A stretch of 64,000 nucleotides of DNA from Taklimakanibacter lacteus (lineage in GTDB: Bacteria; Pseudomonadota; Alphaproteobacteria; Rhizobiales; Aestuariivirgaceae). The stretch is taken from the NCBI GenBank assembly GCA_003576695.1, contig QOZQ01000014.1, positions 1 to 64,000 of the forward strand, read 5' to 3'. Of this stretch, positions 25,964-34,701 are shown one piece after another. The translations under genes were made by a program, and so were the position numbers. The notes below the pieces were generated by a model that saw only the letters and a program-made list of their open reading frames with translations, was not told the origin of the DNA and searched no databases. Numbering within the stretch: the first letter of the stretch is position 1; every line of letters begins with the position of its first letter.

Positions 25964-27742
25964 TCAGACCAGGACTTTGCCTTCGGCGCCGATCGCCTTC
26001 TCGATTTCCTCATCCGGCACGTCTTCGCCGAGCAGCATCTCATTATGCGCCTTGCCGGAGGGGATCATCGGGAAGCAATTGGCGAGGCTCGCCACGCGGC
26101 AATCGAAGATCACCGGCCAGTTGACCTCGATCATCGCCTTGATCGCGCCGTCGAGCTCGGCCGGCTTTTCGGCCCGCATGCCGACCGCGCCATAGGCTTC
26201 CGCCAGCTTGACGAAATCGGGCAGCGCCTCGGAATAGCTCTCCGACAGGCGGTTGCCATGCAGCAACTGCTGCCACTGCCTTACCATGCCCATATACTGG
26301 TTGTTGAGGATGAAGATCTTGACCGGCAGACGGTACTGCACCGCGGTCGAGATCTCCTGCATCGTCATCAGCACCGAGGCGTCGCCGGCAATGTCGATGA
26401 CCAGGCTCTTGGGATGCGCCATCTGCACGCCGATCGTGGCGGGAAGCCCATAGCCCATCGTGCCGAGCCCGCCCGAGGTCATCCAGCGGTTCGGTTCCTC
26501 GAACTTGAAGAACTGCGCCGCCCACATCTGGTGCTGGCCGACTTCGGTGGTGATATAGACATCCTTGCCGCGGGTCAGCGCATAGAGCCGCTCGATCGCA
26601 TATTGCGGCATGATGACTTCCTTGCGCGGCTTGTATTTGAGGCTGTCCTTCGCCCGCCACTGGTCGATCTGCTTCCACCACTGGGCGAGCGCTGCCTTGT
26701 CGACCTGGTTCTGCTTGGCCTTCCACACCCGAATGAAGTCTTCCAGCACATGGGCGCAGTCGCCGATGACCGGCAAATCGACGCGGACATTCTTGTTGAC
26801 CGACGAGGGATCGATATCAACATGGATCTTGCGCGAGTGGGGCGAGAAGGCGTCGACACGGCCGGTGATGCGGTCATCGAAGCGCGCACCGATATTGATC
26901 ATCACGTCGCAACCATGCATCGCCATATTGGCTTCGTAGGTGCCGTGCATGCCGAGCATGCCGACCCAGCGCTTGTCGGAAGCGGGAAAGGCGCCAAGCC
27001 CCATCAAGGTGGAGGTCACCGGGAATCCGGTGAGCTTGACGAATTCGCGCAAGAGCTTCGAAGCCGCCGGGCCCGAATTGATGACGCCGCCGCCGGTATA
27101 GAAGATCGGCCGCTTGGCGCCGGCGATCATGTCGATCGCGGCGCGCACGGCATTCTGGTCGGGCTTCACCTTGGGCCGGTAGGTCTTGTGCTGGATGTTG
27201 CTCGGGCCGACATAGGTGCCCTTGGCGAACTGGACGTCCTTCGGCACGTCGACCACGACCGGACCCGGGCGGCCATTGGTCGCCACATAGAAGGCCTCGT
27301 GCAGGATGCGCGCCAGGTCGTTGACGTTCTTCACCAGATAATTGTGCTTGGTGCAGGGCCTGGTGATGCCGACCGTGTCGCATTCCTGGAAGGCGTCATT
27401 GCCGATGAGATGGGTCGGCACCTGGCCGGTGATGCAGACGAGCGGGATGGAATCCATGAGCGCATCGGTGAGGCCGGTCACCGCATTGGTGGCGCCGGGG
27501 CCAGAGGTGACGAGGACGACGCCGGGCTTGCCGGTCGAGCGGGCATAGCCTTCCGCCGCATGGGTGGCGCCCTGCTCGTGGCGCACCAATATGTGCTTCA
27601 CCTTGTCCTGCTGGAAGATCTCGTCATAGATCGGGAGCACGGCGCCGCCCGGATAGCCGAATATGTGCTCGACCCCCTGGTCTGCCAGCGCCTTGAGAAT
27701 GATCTCGGCGCCCGTCATCTGCTCATCGCTTCGGCCAGCCAT
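25964..27742 (-). CDS. ilvB: Acetolactate synthase large subunit
   Basis: The catalytic subunit (592 residues from ATG 27742, after an AAGGAAGGAA stretch) makes acetolactate or acetohydroxybutyrate from pyruvate, using thiamine diphosphate, FAD and magnesium. It has FGYPGGAVLPIYDE and LVRHEQGATHAAEGYARSTG near the N-terminus, the FAD-domain ARFDDRITG near 285, and the thiamine box GDASVLMTMQEISTAVQYRL ending in NNQYMGMVRQWQ. The gene is preceded by a 17-residue leader ORF and an intrinsic terminator (27796-27900), so transcription into ilvBH is probably attenuated when branched-chain aminoacyl-tRNAs are plentiful. Confidence 0.98.
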   Translation of the reverse strand: MAGRSDEQMTGAEIILKALADQGVEHIFGYPGGAVLPIYDEIFQQDKVKHILVRHEQGATHAAEGYARSTGKPGVVLVTSGPGATNAVTGLTDALMDSIPLVCITGQVPTHLIGNDAFQECDTVGITRPCTKHNYLVKNVNDLARILHEAFYVATNGRPGPVVVDVPKDVQFAKGTYVGPSNIQHKTYRPKVKPDQNAVRAAIDMIAGAKRPIFYTGGGVINSGPAASKLLREFVKLTGFPVTSTLMGLGAFPASDKRWVGMLGMHGTYEANMAMHGCDVMINIGARFDDRITGRVDAFSPHSRKIHVDIDPSSVNKNVRVDLPVIGDCAHVLEDFIRVWKAKQNQVDKAALAQWWKQIDQWRAKDSLKYKPRKEVIMPQYAIERLYALTRGKDVYITTEVGQHQMWAAQFFKFEEPNRWMTSGGLGTMGYGLPATIGVQMAHPKSLVIDIAGDASVLMTMQEISTAVQYRLPVKIFILNNQYMGMVRQWQQLLHGNRLSESYSEALPDFVKLAEAYGAVGMRAEKPAELDGAIKAMIEVNWPVIFDCRVASLANCFPMIPSGKAHNEMLLGEDVPDEEIEKAIGAEGKVLV

Positions 27743-27795
27743 CGTCCAGTTCCTTCCTTGTCCTTGTCTCACGTCTTCGTTCCATCGCAGGCAAT

Positions 27796-27822
27796 AAAAA
27801 AGGCCCCCGAGGGAGCCCTTTG
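27796..27822 (-). terminator. Attenuator terminator of ilvBH
   Basis: On the minus strand AAAGGGCTCCC pairs with GGGGGCCTTT (one G-T pair), followed by a run of T. This is a textbook intrinsic terminator, but it lies upstream of ilvB and downstream of the leader ORF, which is the position of an attenuator. Confidence 0.88.
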
Positions 27823-27840
27823 CGCGTCAGCCAGTATCGC

Positions 27841-27856
27841 GGCAGCTTAGGCTGCC
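27841..27856 (-). promoter_or_regulatory. Pause hairpin at the end of the ilvB leader ORF
   Basis: GGCAGC and GCTGCC form a 6-bp stem with CTAA in the loop; the leader stop codon TAA lies in that loop. It is suited to act as the pause or anti-antiterminator hairpin upstream of the terminator at 27796-27822. Confidence 0.6.
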
Positions 27857-27900
27857 CCGGCGACGCGCATTCCTACGATAAGAACGAGAGATTGGTTCAT
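27847..27900 (-). CDS. Branched-chain leader peptide of ilvBH
   Basis: The 17-codon ORF encodes MNQSLVLIVGMRVAGAA: two Leu, one Ile and three Val, clustered as LVLIV. It is followed by a hairpin around its stop codon and an intrinsic terminator before ilvB. This is the layout of ilv attenuators, in which shortage of charged Leu, Val or Ile tRNA stalls the ribosome and prevents termination. The predicted promoter puts the RNA start at or next to the ATG, so the leader may be leaderless, as is known for the trp leader of Sinorhizobium meliloti. Confidence 0.8.
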   Translation of the reverse strand: MNQSLVLIVGMRVAGAA

Positions 27901-27907
27901 GGCGAGC

Positions 27908-27936
27908 CTTGTAGTGGGCGAGGAGGAAAACGTCAA
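27908..27936 (-). promoter_or_regulatory. Promoter of the ilvB leader
   Basis: TTGACG (27936-27931) and TACAAG (27913-27908) are 17 bp apart on the minus strand, and transcription would start at about 27900-27901. The -35 box overlaps the TGA stop codon of miaA. Confidence 0.6.
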
Positions 27937-28802
27937 GCGCGTCTCTCTTCCCAGCCCGGCATCTGGTGCCGCCACCAGGTGAGCTGGCGCTTGATATACT
28001 GCCTGGTCGCCGTCTGGCCTGCCTTGACGGCCTCCTCCAGCGGGGTCTGGCCGGCAAGATAGGCCGCCATCTGCTTGACGCCGATCGCCTTCATGACCGG
28101 CATATTGGGACCGAGCCCCTGCTCCAGGAGCGACCTTGCCTCTTCTATCCCGCCTTCCTTAACCATGCGCTCGAAACGCGCATTCGCCCGGGCATGGAGG
28201 GTCTTGCGGTCGGGATTGAGGAAGATGCGCCGGGCCTCGACCCCGGCCAGCACGGCGGAACCCTGGGCCGCCCTTTGCCAGTGATCGAGCGGCTTGCCGG
28301 TCCCTTCGAAGACCTCGATGGCCCTGATGATGCGCTGGCGGTCATTGGGGTTGAGCCTGGCCGCGGCCCCCTTGTCACGCTTGGCGAGCTCGGCATGGAG
28401 ATCGCCCTTGGCGGCCCGCCATTTCTCGGTGATGTCGGGCGGGATCAGCGGGATATCGGCCAGTCCCTGCTCCAGCGCCTTGAAATAGAGCCCGGTGCCG
28501 CCCACGATCACCGGCACACGGCCCGAGCGCCAGACGGCGTCGATCTCGGCTGACGCGTCCGCCAGCCAGCGCGCCACCGAATAGGCGCTCGCCCCCGGAA
28601 CATGGCCATAAAGCCGGTGTGGAACCTGGGATTCGTCCTCTTCGCTGGGCCTGGCGGTGAGGATGCGCAGGTCGCGATAGACCTGCATCGCATCGGCATT
28701 GACGATGACGCCGCCCTCCTCCAGCGCCAACGCAATGGCGAGCGCCGACTTGCCGCTGGCGGTCGGTCCTGCGATAAGCACCGCTCGTTTTTCCGAAGGC
28801 AT
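27933..28802 (-). CDS. miaA: tRNA dimethylallyltransferase
   Basis: The 289-residue enzyme transfers a dimethylallyl group to A37 of tRNAs that read codons beginning with U. It has the P-loop VLIAGPTASGKSALA (residues about 8-22), VNADAMQVYRDL, GGTGLYFKAL near 100, LNPNDRQRIIRAIEVF near 160 and the C-terminal QTATRQYIKRQLTWWR. I use ATG 28802 because homology starts there. It is divergent from serB with 6 nt between the two start codons. Its stop lies inside the ilvB leader promoter. UNN codons include the Leu codons UUA/UUG, but the two leaders here use CTN codons, so no direct link is claimed. Confidence 0.97.
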   Translation of the reverse strand: MPSEKRAVLIAGPTASGKSALAIALALEEGGVIVNADAMQVYRDLRILTARPSEEDESQVPHRLYGHVPGASAYSVARWLADASAEIDAVWRSGRVPVIVGGTGLYFKALEQGLADIPLIPPDITEKWRAAKGDLHAELAKRDKGAAARLNPNDRQRIIRAIEVFEGTGKPLDHWQRAAQGSAVLAGVEARRIFLNPDRKTLHARANARFERMVKEGGIEEARSLLEQGLGPNMPVMKAIGVKQMAAYLAGQTPLEEAVKAGQTATRQYIKRQLTWWRHQMPGWEERRA

Positions 28803-28808
28803 GGCCTC

Positions 28809-29696
28809 ATGGACTCCGTTGTCATTCTCATAGCAGCCCCGGGCTCGCGCGCAATCGGTCCGGCGATGGTGAGCCGTCTGCGTGACCTTACGGGACATCC
28901 GCCGCAATGGCTGAGCAAGGGTGAGGTGCTTGAGACATTCGTCGCCACGGCCACCCCTGAGCTCCGCGCCGAGCTTGGCCTCCTCGTGAAGGACCATCCG
29001 ATCGATGTCGCCATCGTACCGGCGCAGCATCGCAGCCAGCGCCGCAAGCGCCTGCTGATCGCCGATATGGATTCGACCATGATCGGCCAGGAATGCATCG
29101 ATGAGCTGGGGGCGCTTGCCGGTGTCGGCGATCGCATCAAGGCGATCACCTTGAGCGCCATGCGGGGCGAGCTCGATTTCGAGCAGGCACTCAAGGCGCG
29201 CCTCGCTCTGATGAAGGACCTTCCCGAAGCCGCAATTGGCCGGGTCCTGAAGGAGCGCATCACCTTCACGCCGGGCGGCAGGACGTTGATCGCGACGATG
29301 AGGGCCCATGGCGCCTATGCCGCCCTCGTCTCCGGCGGCTTCGTCCAGTTCACCGGCCATGTGGCGACGGAACTCGGCTTCGACGAGCATCGCGCCAATG
29401 AGCTCCTCATCGAGGACGGAAAGCTCACCGGCGGTGTGCGCGAGCCGATCCTCGGCAAGGATGCCAAGGTTCAGGCGCTCACCGACCTGACCCACAGGCT
29501 GGGCCTCTCTCTCGAAGACACGATCGCGGTCGGCGACGGCGCCAATGACATCCCCATGCTGCAGGCCTCAGGCCTGGGCGTGGCGCTCCACGCCAAGCCC
29601 AAGGTGCGCGAAGCGGCCGCCGTCAGCATTGTCCATGGCGACCTCACTGCCCTCCTCTATCTGCAAGGCTACTGGCAGGAGGAGTTCGCATCTTAA
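28809..29696 (+). CDS. serB: Phosphoserine phosphatase
   Basis: The 295-residue HAD-family enzyme performs the last step of serine synthesis. The nucleophile motif is DMDST with Asp86 and Asp88; SGGFVQFTGHVA and GDGANDIPMLQASGLGVA complete the HAD set, and the N-terminal 80 residues form the regulatory region typical of SerB. ATG 28809 has GAAGG about 9 nt upstream. The start codons of serB and the divergent miaA are separated by only 6 nt, so each ribosome binding site lies within the other gene. Confidence 0.97.
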   Translation: MDSVVILIAAPGSRAIGPAMVSRLRDLTGHPPQWLSKGEVLETFVATATPELRAELGLLVKDHPIDVAIVPAQHRSQRRKRLLIADMDSTMIGQECIDELGALAGVGDRIKAITLSAMRGELDFEQALKARLALMKDLPEAAIGRVLKERITFTPGGRTLIATMRAHGAYAALVSGGFVQFTGHVATELGFDEHRANELLIEDGKLTGGVREPILGKDAKVQALTDLTHRLGLSLEDTIAVGDGANDIPMLQASGLGVALHAKPKVREAAAVSIVHGDLTALLYLQGYWQEEFAS

Positions 29697-29799
29697 CCTT
29701 GCTTGCCAACGCCCTATCCCCAAGGGCAACAAGGCTTTTTTCGTCATCACCTTTTTGTTAAGTTGGGCCACTGATGCCTTGGCATCGATGGAGGCCTCT

Positions 29800-30795
29800 A
29801 TGAATATGATTCGTCTCACCGCCCTGGCGGGTATCGCCTTGGCGGCCGCGTGCTTTGCTGCTGGTCCTGCCAGCGCTCTCACCACCAAGGAATGCAGCGC
29901 CAAATACCAGGCGGCCAAGGAAGCGGGCACGCTCGGCGACATGAAATGGAACGACTTCCGCAAGGCGCAGTGCGGACCGGACGCCTCTGCCGAGATCGAC
30001 CAGCCGACGGCGAAGACAAAGACCAAGAAGACGGCGGCCAGCGACGATGATGAGGCGAAAGGCCTGACCTCGAAGCAGTGCGGCGCCAAATACCAGGCGG
30101 CCAAGGAAGCCGGAACGCTCGGCGACATGAAGTGGAACGACTTCCGCAAGGCGCAGTGCGGACCAGGCGCCTCGGCCGAGATCGACCAGCCTGCGGCGAA
30201 GAAAAAGACCAAGAAGGCGGCGGCCGGCAATGATGATGACGCGAAAGGCCTGACCTCGAAGCAATGCAGCGCCAAATACCAGGCGGCCAAGGAAGCCGAC
30301 GCGCTCGGCGGCATGAAGTGGAACGACTTCCGCAAGGAGCAATGCGGCCCGGGCGCATCGGCCAAGTTCGAGGCGCCCAAGGTCACCAAGGCCTCGACCG
30401 CCTCGGGCGGCGGCCTGTCGATGAAGGAATGCAGCGCCAGATACCAGGCGGCCAAGGCTGACAATTCGCTCGGCAGCCTGAAGTGGAACGACTTCCGCAA
30501 GGCCAAATGCAGCGCCGATGCGGCGGACGATGAGACAGTGCCGGCCGAGGACGAGGCGACCTACACCAACGAGCCGGATCGCCCGACCACGGCCGCGCCC
30601 AAGGGCGTCAAGTTCCCGCGCGGCATTTCAAGCAAGTTCTCCAAAGAGCCGGAAGGCAAGGCGCGCATGCATACCTGCCTCCAGCAGTATTACGCCAACA
30701 AGGAGAGCAACGCGTTGGGCGGCCTCAAATGGATCCAGAAGGGCGGCGGCTATTACAGCCTCTGCAATTCGAGGCTCAAGGGCGAGACGAGCTAA
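29800..30795 (+). CDS. Secreted protein of repeated two-cysteine modules
   Basis: The 331-residue protein starts at ATG 29800, 5 nt after GGAGG, with a signal peptide ending at PASA (residue about 26). The mature protein has four modules of the form KECSAKYQAAKEAGTLGDMK followed by WNDFRKAQC, the first three spaced exactly 62 residues apart. A fifth, diverged one lies at the C-terminus (HTCLQQYYANKESNALGGLK, then a Cys). The modules are joined by linkers rich in Lys, Asp, Ala and Pro. Each module has two Cys about 27 residues apart, suggesting one disulfide each. I do not know a described family with this repeat; function unknown. Exported, probably periplasmic. A strong terminator follows. 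Confidence 0.85.
   Translation: MNMIRLTALAGIALAAACFAAGPASALTTKECSAKYQAAKEAGTLGDMKWNDFRKAQCGPDASAEIDQPTAKTKTKKTAASDDDEAKGLTSKQCGAKYQAAKEAGTLGDMKWNDFRKAQCGPGASAEIDQPAAKKKTKKAAAGNDDDAKGLTSKQCSAKYQAAKEADALGGMKWNDFRKEQCGPGASAKFEAPKVTKASTASGGGLSMKECSARYQAAKADNSLGSLKWNDFRKAKCSADAADDETVPAEDEATYTNEPDRPTTAAPKGVKFPRGISSKFSKEPEGKARMHTCLQQYYANKESNALGGLKWIQKGGGYYSLCNSRLKGETS
29881..30492 (+). repeat. Tandem 186-bp coding repeats
   Basis: Units start at about 29881, 30067 and 30253, each 186 bp long and highly similar, with a shorter fourth unit near 30418. They encode the two-cysteine modules of the secreted protein. The first units are nearly identical in DNA, which suggests recent duplication or gene conversion. 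Confidence 0.85.
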
Positions 30796-30818
30796 CCAAT
30801 TCTCTTTACACGAACGAA

Positions 30819-30846
30819 TAGAGCGCCTTTCGGCGCTCTATTTTTT
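30819..30846 (+). terminator. Rho-independent terminator
   Basis: TAGAGCGCC and GGCGCTCTA form a perfect 9-bp stem with a TTTC loop, followed by six T. It ends the repeat-protein gene and lies before the convergent degP-type gene. Confidence 0.92.
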
Positions 30847-30884
30847 GCTCGACCACTCCCTTGGGTAGGGAGTGCTCCGCTCGA

Positions 30885-32369
30885 TCAGTCCTTCTTGATC
30901 CTGACGGCGATGAAGCGCATCTCGCTCTGCTTGCCGCCCTTGGCGACGAACAGCAGCACCGACTTCTTTTGCGCGCTCTCGGCATCCTTGACGCGCGCCG
31001 TCACGTCGCCCGGATTGGCGACCGTCTTCTGGCCGGCTTCGGTGATGACATCGCCCGGCTCGATGCGCTTTTCCGCCGCCGGCCCGTTGGGATCGACCTC
31101 GGTGACGATGGCGCCCTGCAGGCCCTCATCGATGTTGAAGCGCTTGCGCTGGTCGTCGGTGATGATCGAAAGCTTCATGCCGAGCGTGTCGGCCGTATCG
31201 GTCTGTGGGCTGCTCTCGGGATTGGCGGAGGCGACGATCTTCTCGCCATCCTCCAGCCGTCCGACTTCGGCGGTGATCTCGACCGGCTTGCCTTCGCGCA
31301 TGACCTTGACGGTCACCTTCTTTCCGATCGGCGTGTCGGCGACGACGCGCGGCAGGTCCTTCATCTCGCGGATCGGCTTGCCGTCGAATTCGGTGATGAC
31401 GTCACGCGGCTTGAGGCCGGCCTTCTCGGCAGGTCCCGTCGGCGTCACTTCGGCGATGAGTGCGCCTTGCGTCTTGCCGAGATCGAGCCCTTCGGCGAGA
31501 TCATCGGTCAGCGACTGGATGCGCACGCCGAGCCAGCCGCGCCGCGTCTCGCCATATTGCTTGAGCTGGTCGACCACGCCCCTGACCGTGGCGGCGGGAA
31601 CCGAGAAGCCGATGCCGACCGAGCCGCCCGACGGCGAATAGATGGCGGTGTTCACGCCCACCACTTCGCCCTGCAGGTTGAATAAGGGGCCGCCCGAATT
31701 GCCCTTGTTGATGGCGGCATCGGTCTGGATGAAGTCGTCATAGGGGCCGGCATTGATGTCGCGGTTGCGTGCCGAGACGATGCCCAGCGACACTGAGCCG
31801 CCGAGGCCGAAGGGATTGCCGATGGCGAGCACCCAGTCGCCGACCCTGAGCTTGTCCGAATCGCCGAAGCTGACCGCGGTCAGCGGCTTCACCGGCTTCA
31901 CTCTGAGAACCGCGATATCGGTCTTGGCGTCGCGGCCCACCAGTTCCGCCTTGAGGTTCGTGCCGTCGGTGAACACGACGGTGATGTCTTCCGACTGCTC
32001 GATCACGTGGTTGTTGGTCACGATGATGCCGGAGGCATCGACCACGAAGCCCGAGCCTTGCGAATTGACGGTGCGCGGCTCAGGCCGCCCGCCCGGGCGC
32101 TGGCGCTTGAAGAAATCCTCGAACATGTCGCGGAAGGGAACATCGGGCGGCAGATCGGGAATCTGCAGCTGCACCCCGCCCGCGACCTTCTGTGTCGTGG
32201 CGATCGAGACCACCGAGGGCGAGAGCTTCTCGGCCAGGTCGGCGATCGAGGGAAGCTGTTGAATTTGTTGGGCTTGTGCAGGCGCCTGCGGCACGAAACC
32301 GTCGAAAGCCGCGAAAGCCAGCGGGGCGGCAACCGCCGCGGCCAGAACCCGTTTCACCGTTCCACTCAT
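30885..32369 (-). CDS. DegP/DegQ-type periplasmic serine endopeptidase
   Basis: The 494-residue Do-family protease has a signal peptide (ending near APAQA, residue about 33). The trypsin-like domain has its triad in TNNHVIEQ, KTDIAVLRV and the GNSGGPLF serine box. Two PDZ domains follow at about residues 280-375 and 400-490 (GWLGVRIQSL and GLQGAIVTEVDP openings). It degrades or refolds damaged envelope proteins. It is the last gene of the block hflK-hflC-DUF2065-degP, a standard alphaproteobacterial order that joins membrane and periplasmic quality control. Confidence 0.96.
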   Translation of the reverse strand: MSGTVKRVLAAAVAAPLAFAAFDGFVPQAPAQAQQIQQLPSIADLAEKLSPSVVSIATTQKVAGGVQLQIPDLPPDVPFRDMFEDFFKRQRPGGRPEPRTVNSQGSGFVVDASGIIVTNNHVIEQSEDITVVFTDGTNLKAELVGRDAKTDIAVLRVKPVKPLTAVSFGDSDKLRVGDWVLAIGNPFGLGGSVSLGIVSARNRDINAGPYDDFIQTDAAINKGNSGGPLFNLQGEVVGVNTAIYSPSGGSVGIGFSVPAATVRGVVDQLKQYGETRRGWLGVRIQSLTDDLAEGLDLGKTQGALIAEVTPTGPAEKAGLKPRDVITEFDGKPIREMKDLPRVVADTPIGKKVTVKVMREGKPVEITAEVGRLEDGEKIVASANPESSPQTDTADTLGMKLSIITDDQRKRFNIDEGLQGAIVTEVDPNGPAAEKRIEPGDVITEAGQKTVANPGDVTARVKDAESAQKKSVLLFVAKGGKQSEMRFIAVRIKKD

Positions 32370-32447
32370 AATCCGAAATCTCCGTCAGTTCTTGGCTTGA
32401 GTAAGCGTCCAACGCACGTCACCTGCAAGCGATGCGCGATCACGATT

Positions 32448-32645
32448 TCATGATCCGAGCACCGAGCGGGCAAGCCAGACGAGCCCCACGCCGAAGGCGG
32501 CTGCGATGAGCCCGCCAAGCCGCAGGCTGTCATTCGGGGTGGTCTGCATCAGCGCGATCACCGTCTTCAGATGGCCCGGAACAAAGGCATAAACAAGGCC
32601 CTCGATCACGAAGACGAGACCGAGGGCCGTGATGAAATCGCTCAT
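32448..32645 (-). CDS. DUF2065 small membrane protein
   Basis: The 65-residue protein has two hydrophobic helices, near residues 4-24 and 42-62, separated by a short polar stretch. FVIEGLVYAFVPGHLK is typical of the DUF2065 (YjeT) family. Its gene follows hflC by 8 nt and precedes the degP-type gene by 78 nt, the usual place of this family. It probably lies in the inner membrane with the HflKC complex; the function is not known. Confidence 0.92.
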   Translation of the reverse strand: MSDFITALGLVFVIEGLVYAFVPGHLKTVIALMQTTPNDSLRLGGLIAAAFGVGLVWLARSVLGS

Positions 32646-32653
32646 GGCCTGGC

Positions 32654-33535
32654 TCAGGGCACCGGCGGCTTGGCCTTGTCCATGCCGAGATATTTGAAGA
32701 AGTCCGAATCCGGCTTCAGCACCAGCGTGGTGCCGCTGCTCGACAGGCTCTTCGCATAGGCCTGCATCGACCTGTAGAAGGCGAAGAATTCGGGATCCTG
32801 CTGGAAGGCATCGGCGAATACCTTGTTGCGTTCGCCTTCGCCCTCGCCGCGGATGACCTCCGACTGGCGGCGGGCATCGGCAAGCTTCTCGGTATAGGCA
32901 CGGTCGGCCTGCGCCATGATCTCGATCTTGCGCGCCTCGCCGCGACCGCGCAGGTCCTTGGCTTCGGCGATGCGTTCCGAGCTCATCCGCTCATAGGTGT
33001 TCTTCAGCACTTCATCCATGAGGTCGGTGCGCACGATGCGGACATCGACGATCTCGATACCGTTGTTGAGCGCTTCGGACCGAACCTGGTCACGGATCTC
33101 GCGCATCATGACGGCGCGATCCTTGGACAACGCCGCATCGAAGGTGCGCTTGCCGTATGTCTGGCGCAGCGCCGCATCGAGACGGGTCCTGATGCGGTCC
33201 CAGGCGCGCGAGATGTCGGCCGAGACGGTCTCGCGGAAGCGCTGGGCATTGACGATGCGCGCCATGGTCACGGCATCGACGAGATAACGCCGCCCGTCGA
33301 CCACCTGGACGCTCATATTGTCGCTGGTCCACACGATCATGCGGTCTTCGATCGGCACCACGTCGTCGGCAACCGGGATCTTGAAATAGAGTCCGGGCTT
33401 CTCGACGATCCGGTTGATCTCGCCGAAACGCAGGACCAGCGCCTTCTCGCGCTCATCGACGATGAAGGTCGACGACCAGACGATCAGGCCGAGGACGGCA
33501 AGGACGATGATACCGGTTGATCTGAACAGGCTCAT
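32654..33535 (-). CDS. hflC: HflC, modulator of FtsH protease
   Basis: The 293-residue SPFH/band-7 protein has one N-terminal membrane segment (residues about 6-25) and the motif FIVDEREKALVLRFGEINR just after it. A long charged helix follows (KDLRGRGEARKIEIMAQADR region), ending in a YRSMQAYAKSL block. HflC and HflK form a large ring around FtsH in the inner membrane and limit its action. The start overlaps the hflK stop by 4 nt, which ensures balanced synthesis. Confidence 0.97.
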   Translation of the reverse strand: MSLFRSTGIIVLAVLGLIVWSSTFIVDEREKALVLRFGEINRIVEKPGLYFKIPVADDVVPIEDRMIVWTSDNMSVQVVDGRRYLVDAVTMARIVNAQRFRETVSADISRAWDRIRTRLDAALRQTYGKRTFDAALSKDRAVMMREIRDQVRSEALNNGIEIVDVRIVRTDLMDEVLKNTYERMSSERIAEAKDLRGRGEARKIEIMAQADRAYTEKLADARRQSEVIRGEGEGERNKVFADAFQQDPEFFAFYRSMQAYAKSLSSSGTTLVLKPDSDFFKYLGMDKAKPPVP

Positions 33536-34632
33536 TGGTTGGCTCCCTGCGCCGGCGGCGGCGTCATGTCTTGGCGTTTCTGGATCTCGGGCAACGGCAG
33601 GTAGGGAACCACCCCCTGGCCTTCGCCGCCCTCGATGATCACCTTGTTCGACTGCGCGAGGATGTCTTCGAGAGTTTCGAGGAAGATGCGCTGGCGGGTC
33701 ACGTCCTTGGCATTCTTGTACTGCTCATAGACCGAGAGGAAGCGCTGCGCCTCGCCCTGCGCTTCCAGCACGACGCGTGCCTTGTAGCCCTTGGCGTCCT
33801 CGATGACTTTCGCCGCCTCGCCTTCCACCAGGCGGCGGCGTTGATTGGCATACTGATCCGCTTCGTTGATCGAGCGCGCCTGATCCTGCTCGGCGCGCTG
33901 CACTTCCTCGAAAGCGTCGAGCACTTCCGCCGGCGGATCGGCCTTCTCGAGCTTGAGGCCGGTGACGAGAATGCCGGCCGAATAGCTGTCGAGTGTCGTC
34001 TGGGTGATCTCCATGACCTGGTCCTGCGCGGCAAGGCGGCCCGTGGTGCGCACCTCTTCGGCGGGCGTGCGACCGACGATCTCGCGCATGGCGCTTTCGG
34101 CCACCACTTTGACCAGCTTTTCCTGCTCGCTCACATTGAACAGATATTCTTCCGGATTCTTGATCTTCCACAGGACGGTGAAGCGGATATCGACCAGGTT
34201 CTGGTCGCCCGCCAGCATCAGCCCTTCATTGGCGACGGCACCGATCGAGGTCTGCCGCTCCGACTCGACCTGCACGGTTTCCAGCGTCTCGACCGGCCAG
34301 ATGGCGAAATGCAGGCCCGGATTGACGGTGCGCGAATAGCTGCCGAGTCTCAGCACGACGCCGCGCTCGTCGGCCTGCACCTGATAGACGCTGTTGAAGG
34401 CGATGAGGGCGAGGGCGGCGAGGACAAAGATGACCCAGGTGCTGCGACCGCCGGTTCCGCCGGGAAGGATGTTCTTGAGGCTGTCCTGCCCCTTGCGGAT
34501 CAGCTCGTCGAGATCGGGTGGCGTCGGGCCGCGATTGCCGCCACCCGACGGACCGCCTGGCCCCTGCCCCCAGGGTCCTTGTCCCCATGGGCCTTTACCG
34601 CCTCCGCCACCCCCATCCTTATTCCACGGCAT
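33532..34632 (-). CDS. hflK: HflK, modulator of FtsH protease
   Basis: The 366-residue partner of HflC opens with a glycine-rich segment (MPWNKDGGGGGGKGPWGQGP) typical of HflK. It has a membrane segment near residues 65-83, then the SPFH domain with YQVQADERGVVLRLGSYSRT and a long C-terminal helix. It acts with HflC on FtsH in the inner membrane. It is the first of the four-gene block, 69 bp downstream of the FAD oxidoreductase gene. Confidence 0.97.
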   Translation of the reverse strand: MPWNKDGGGGGGKGPWGQGPWGQGPGGPSGGGNRGPTPPDLDELIRKGQDSLKNILPGGTGGRSTWVIFVLAALALIAFNSVYQVQADERGVVLRLGSYSRTVNPGLHFAIWPVETLETVQVESERQTSIGAVANEGLMLAGDQNLVDIRFTVLWKIKNPEEYLFNVSEQEKLVKVVAESAMREIVGRTPAEEVRTTGRLAAQDQVMEITQTTLDSYSAGILVTGLKLEKADPPAEVLDAFEEVQRAEQDQARSINEADQYANQRRRLVEGEAAKVIEDAKGYKARVVLEAQGEAQRFLSVYEQYKNAKDVTRQRIFLETLEDILAQSNKVIIEGGEGQGVVPYLPLPEIQKRQDMTPPPAQGANQ

Positions 34633-34701
34633 CGACTCTCACCCTTGATTGTTGGTCGCGCTCATATAGGAATTTGCAGCGCGGAAGTCCAATCCGCTGA
34701 T

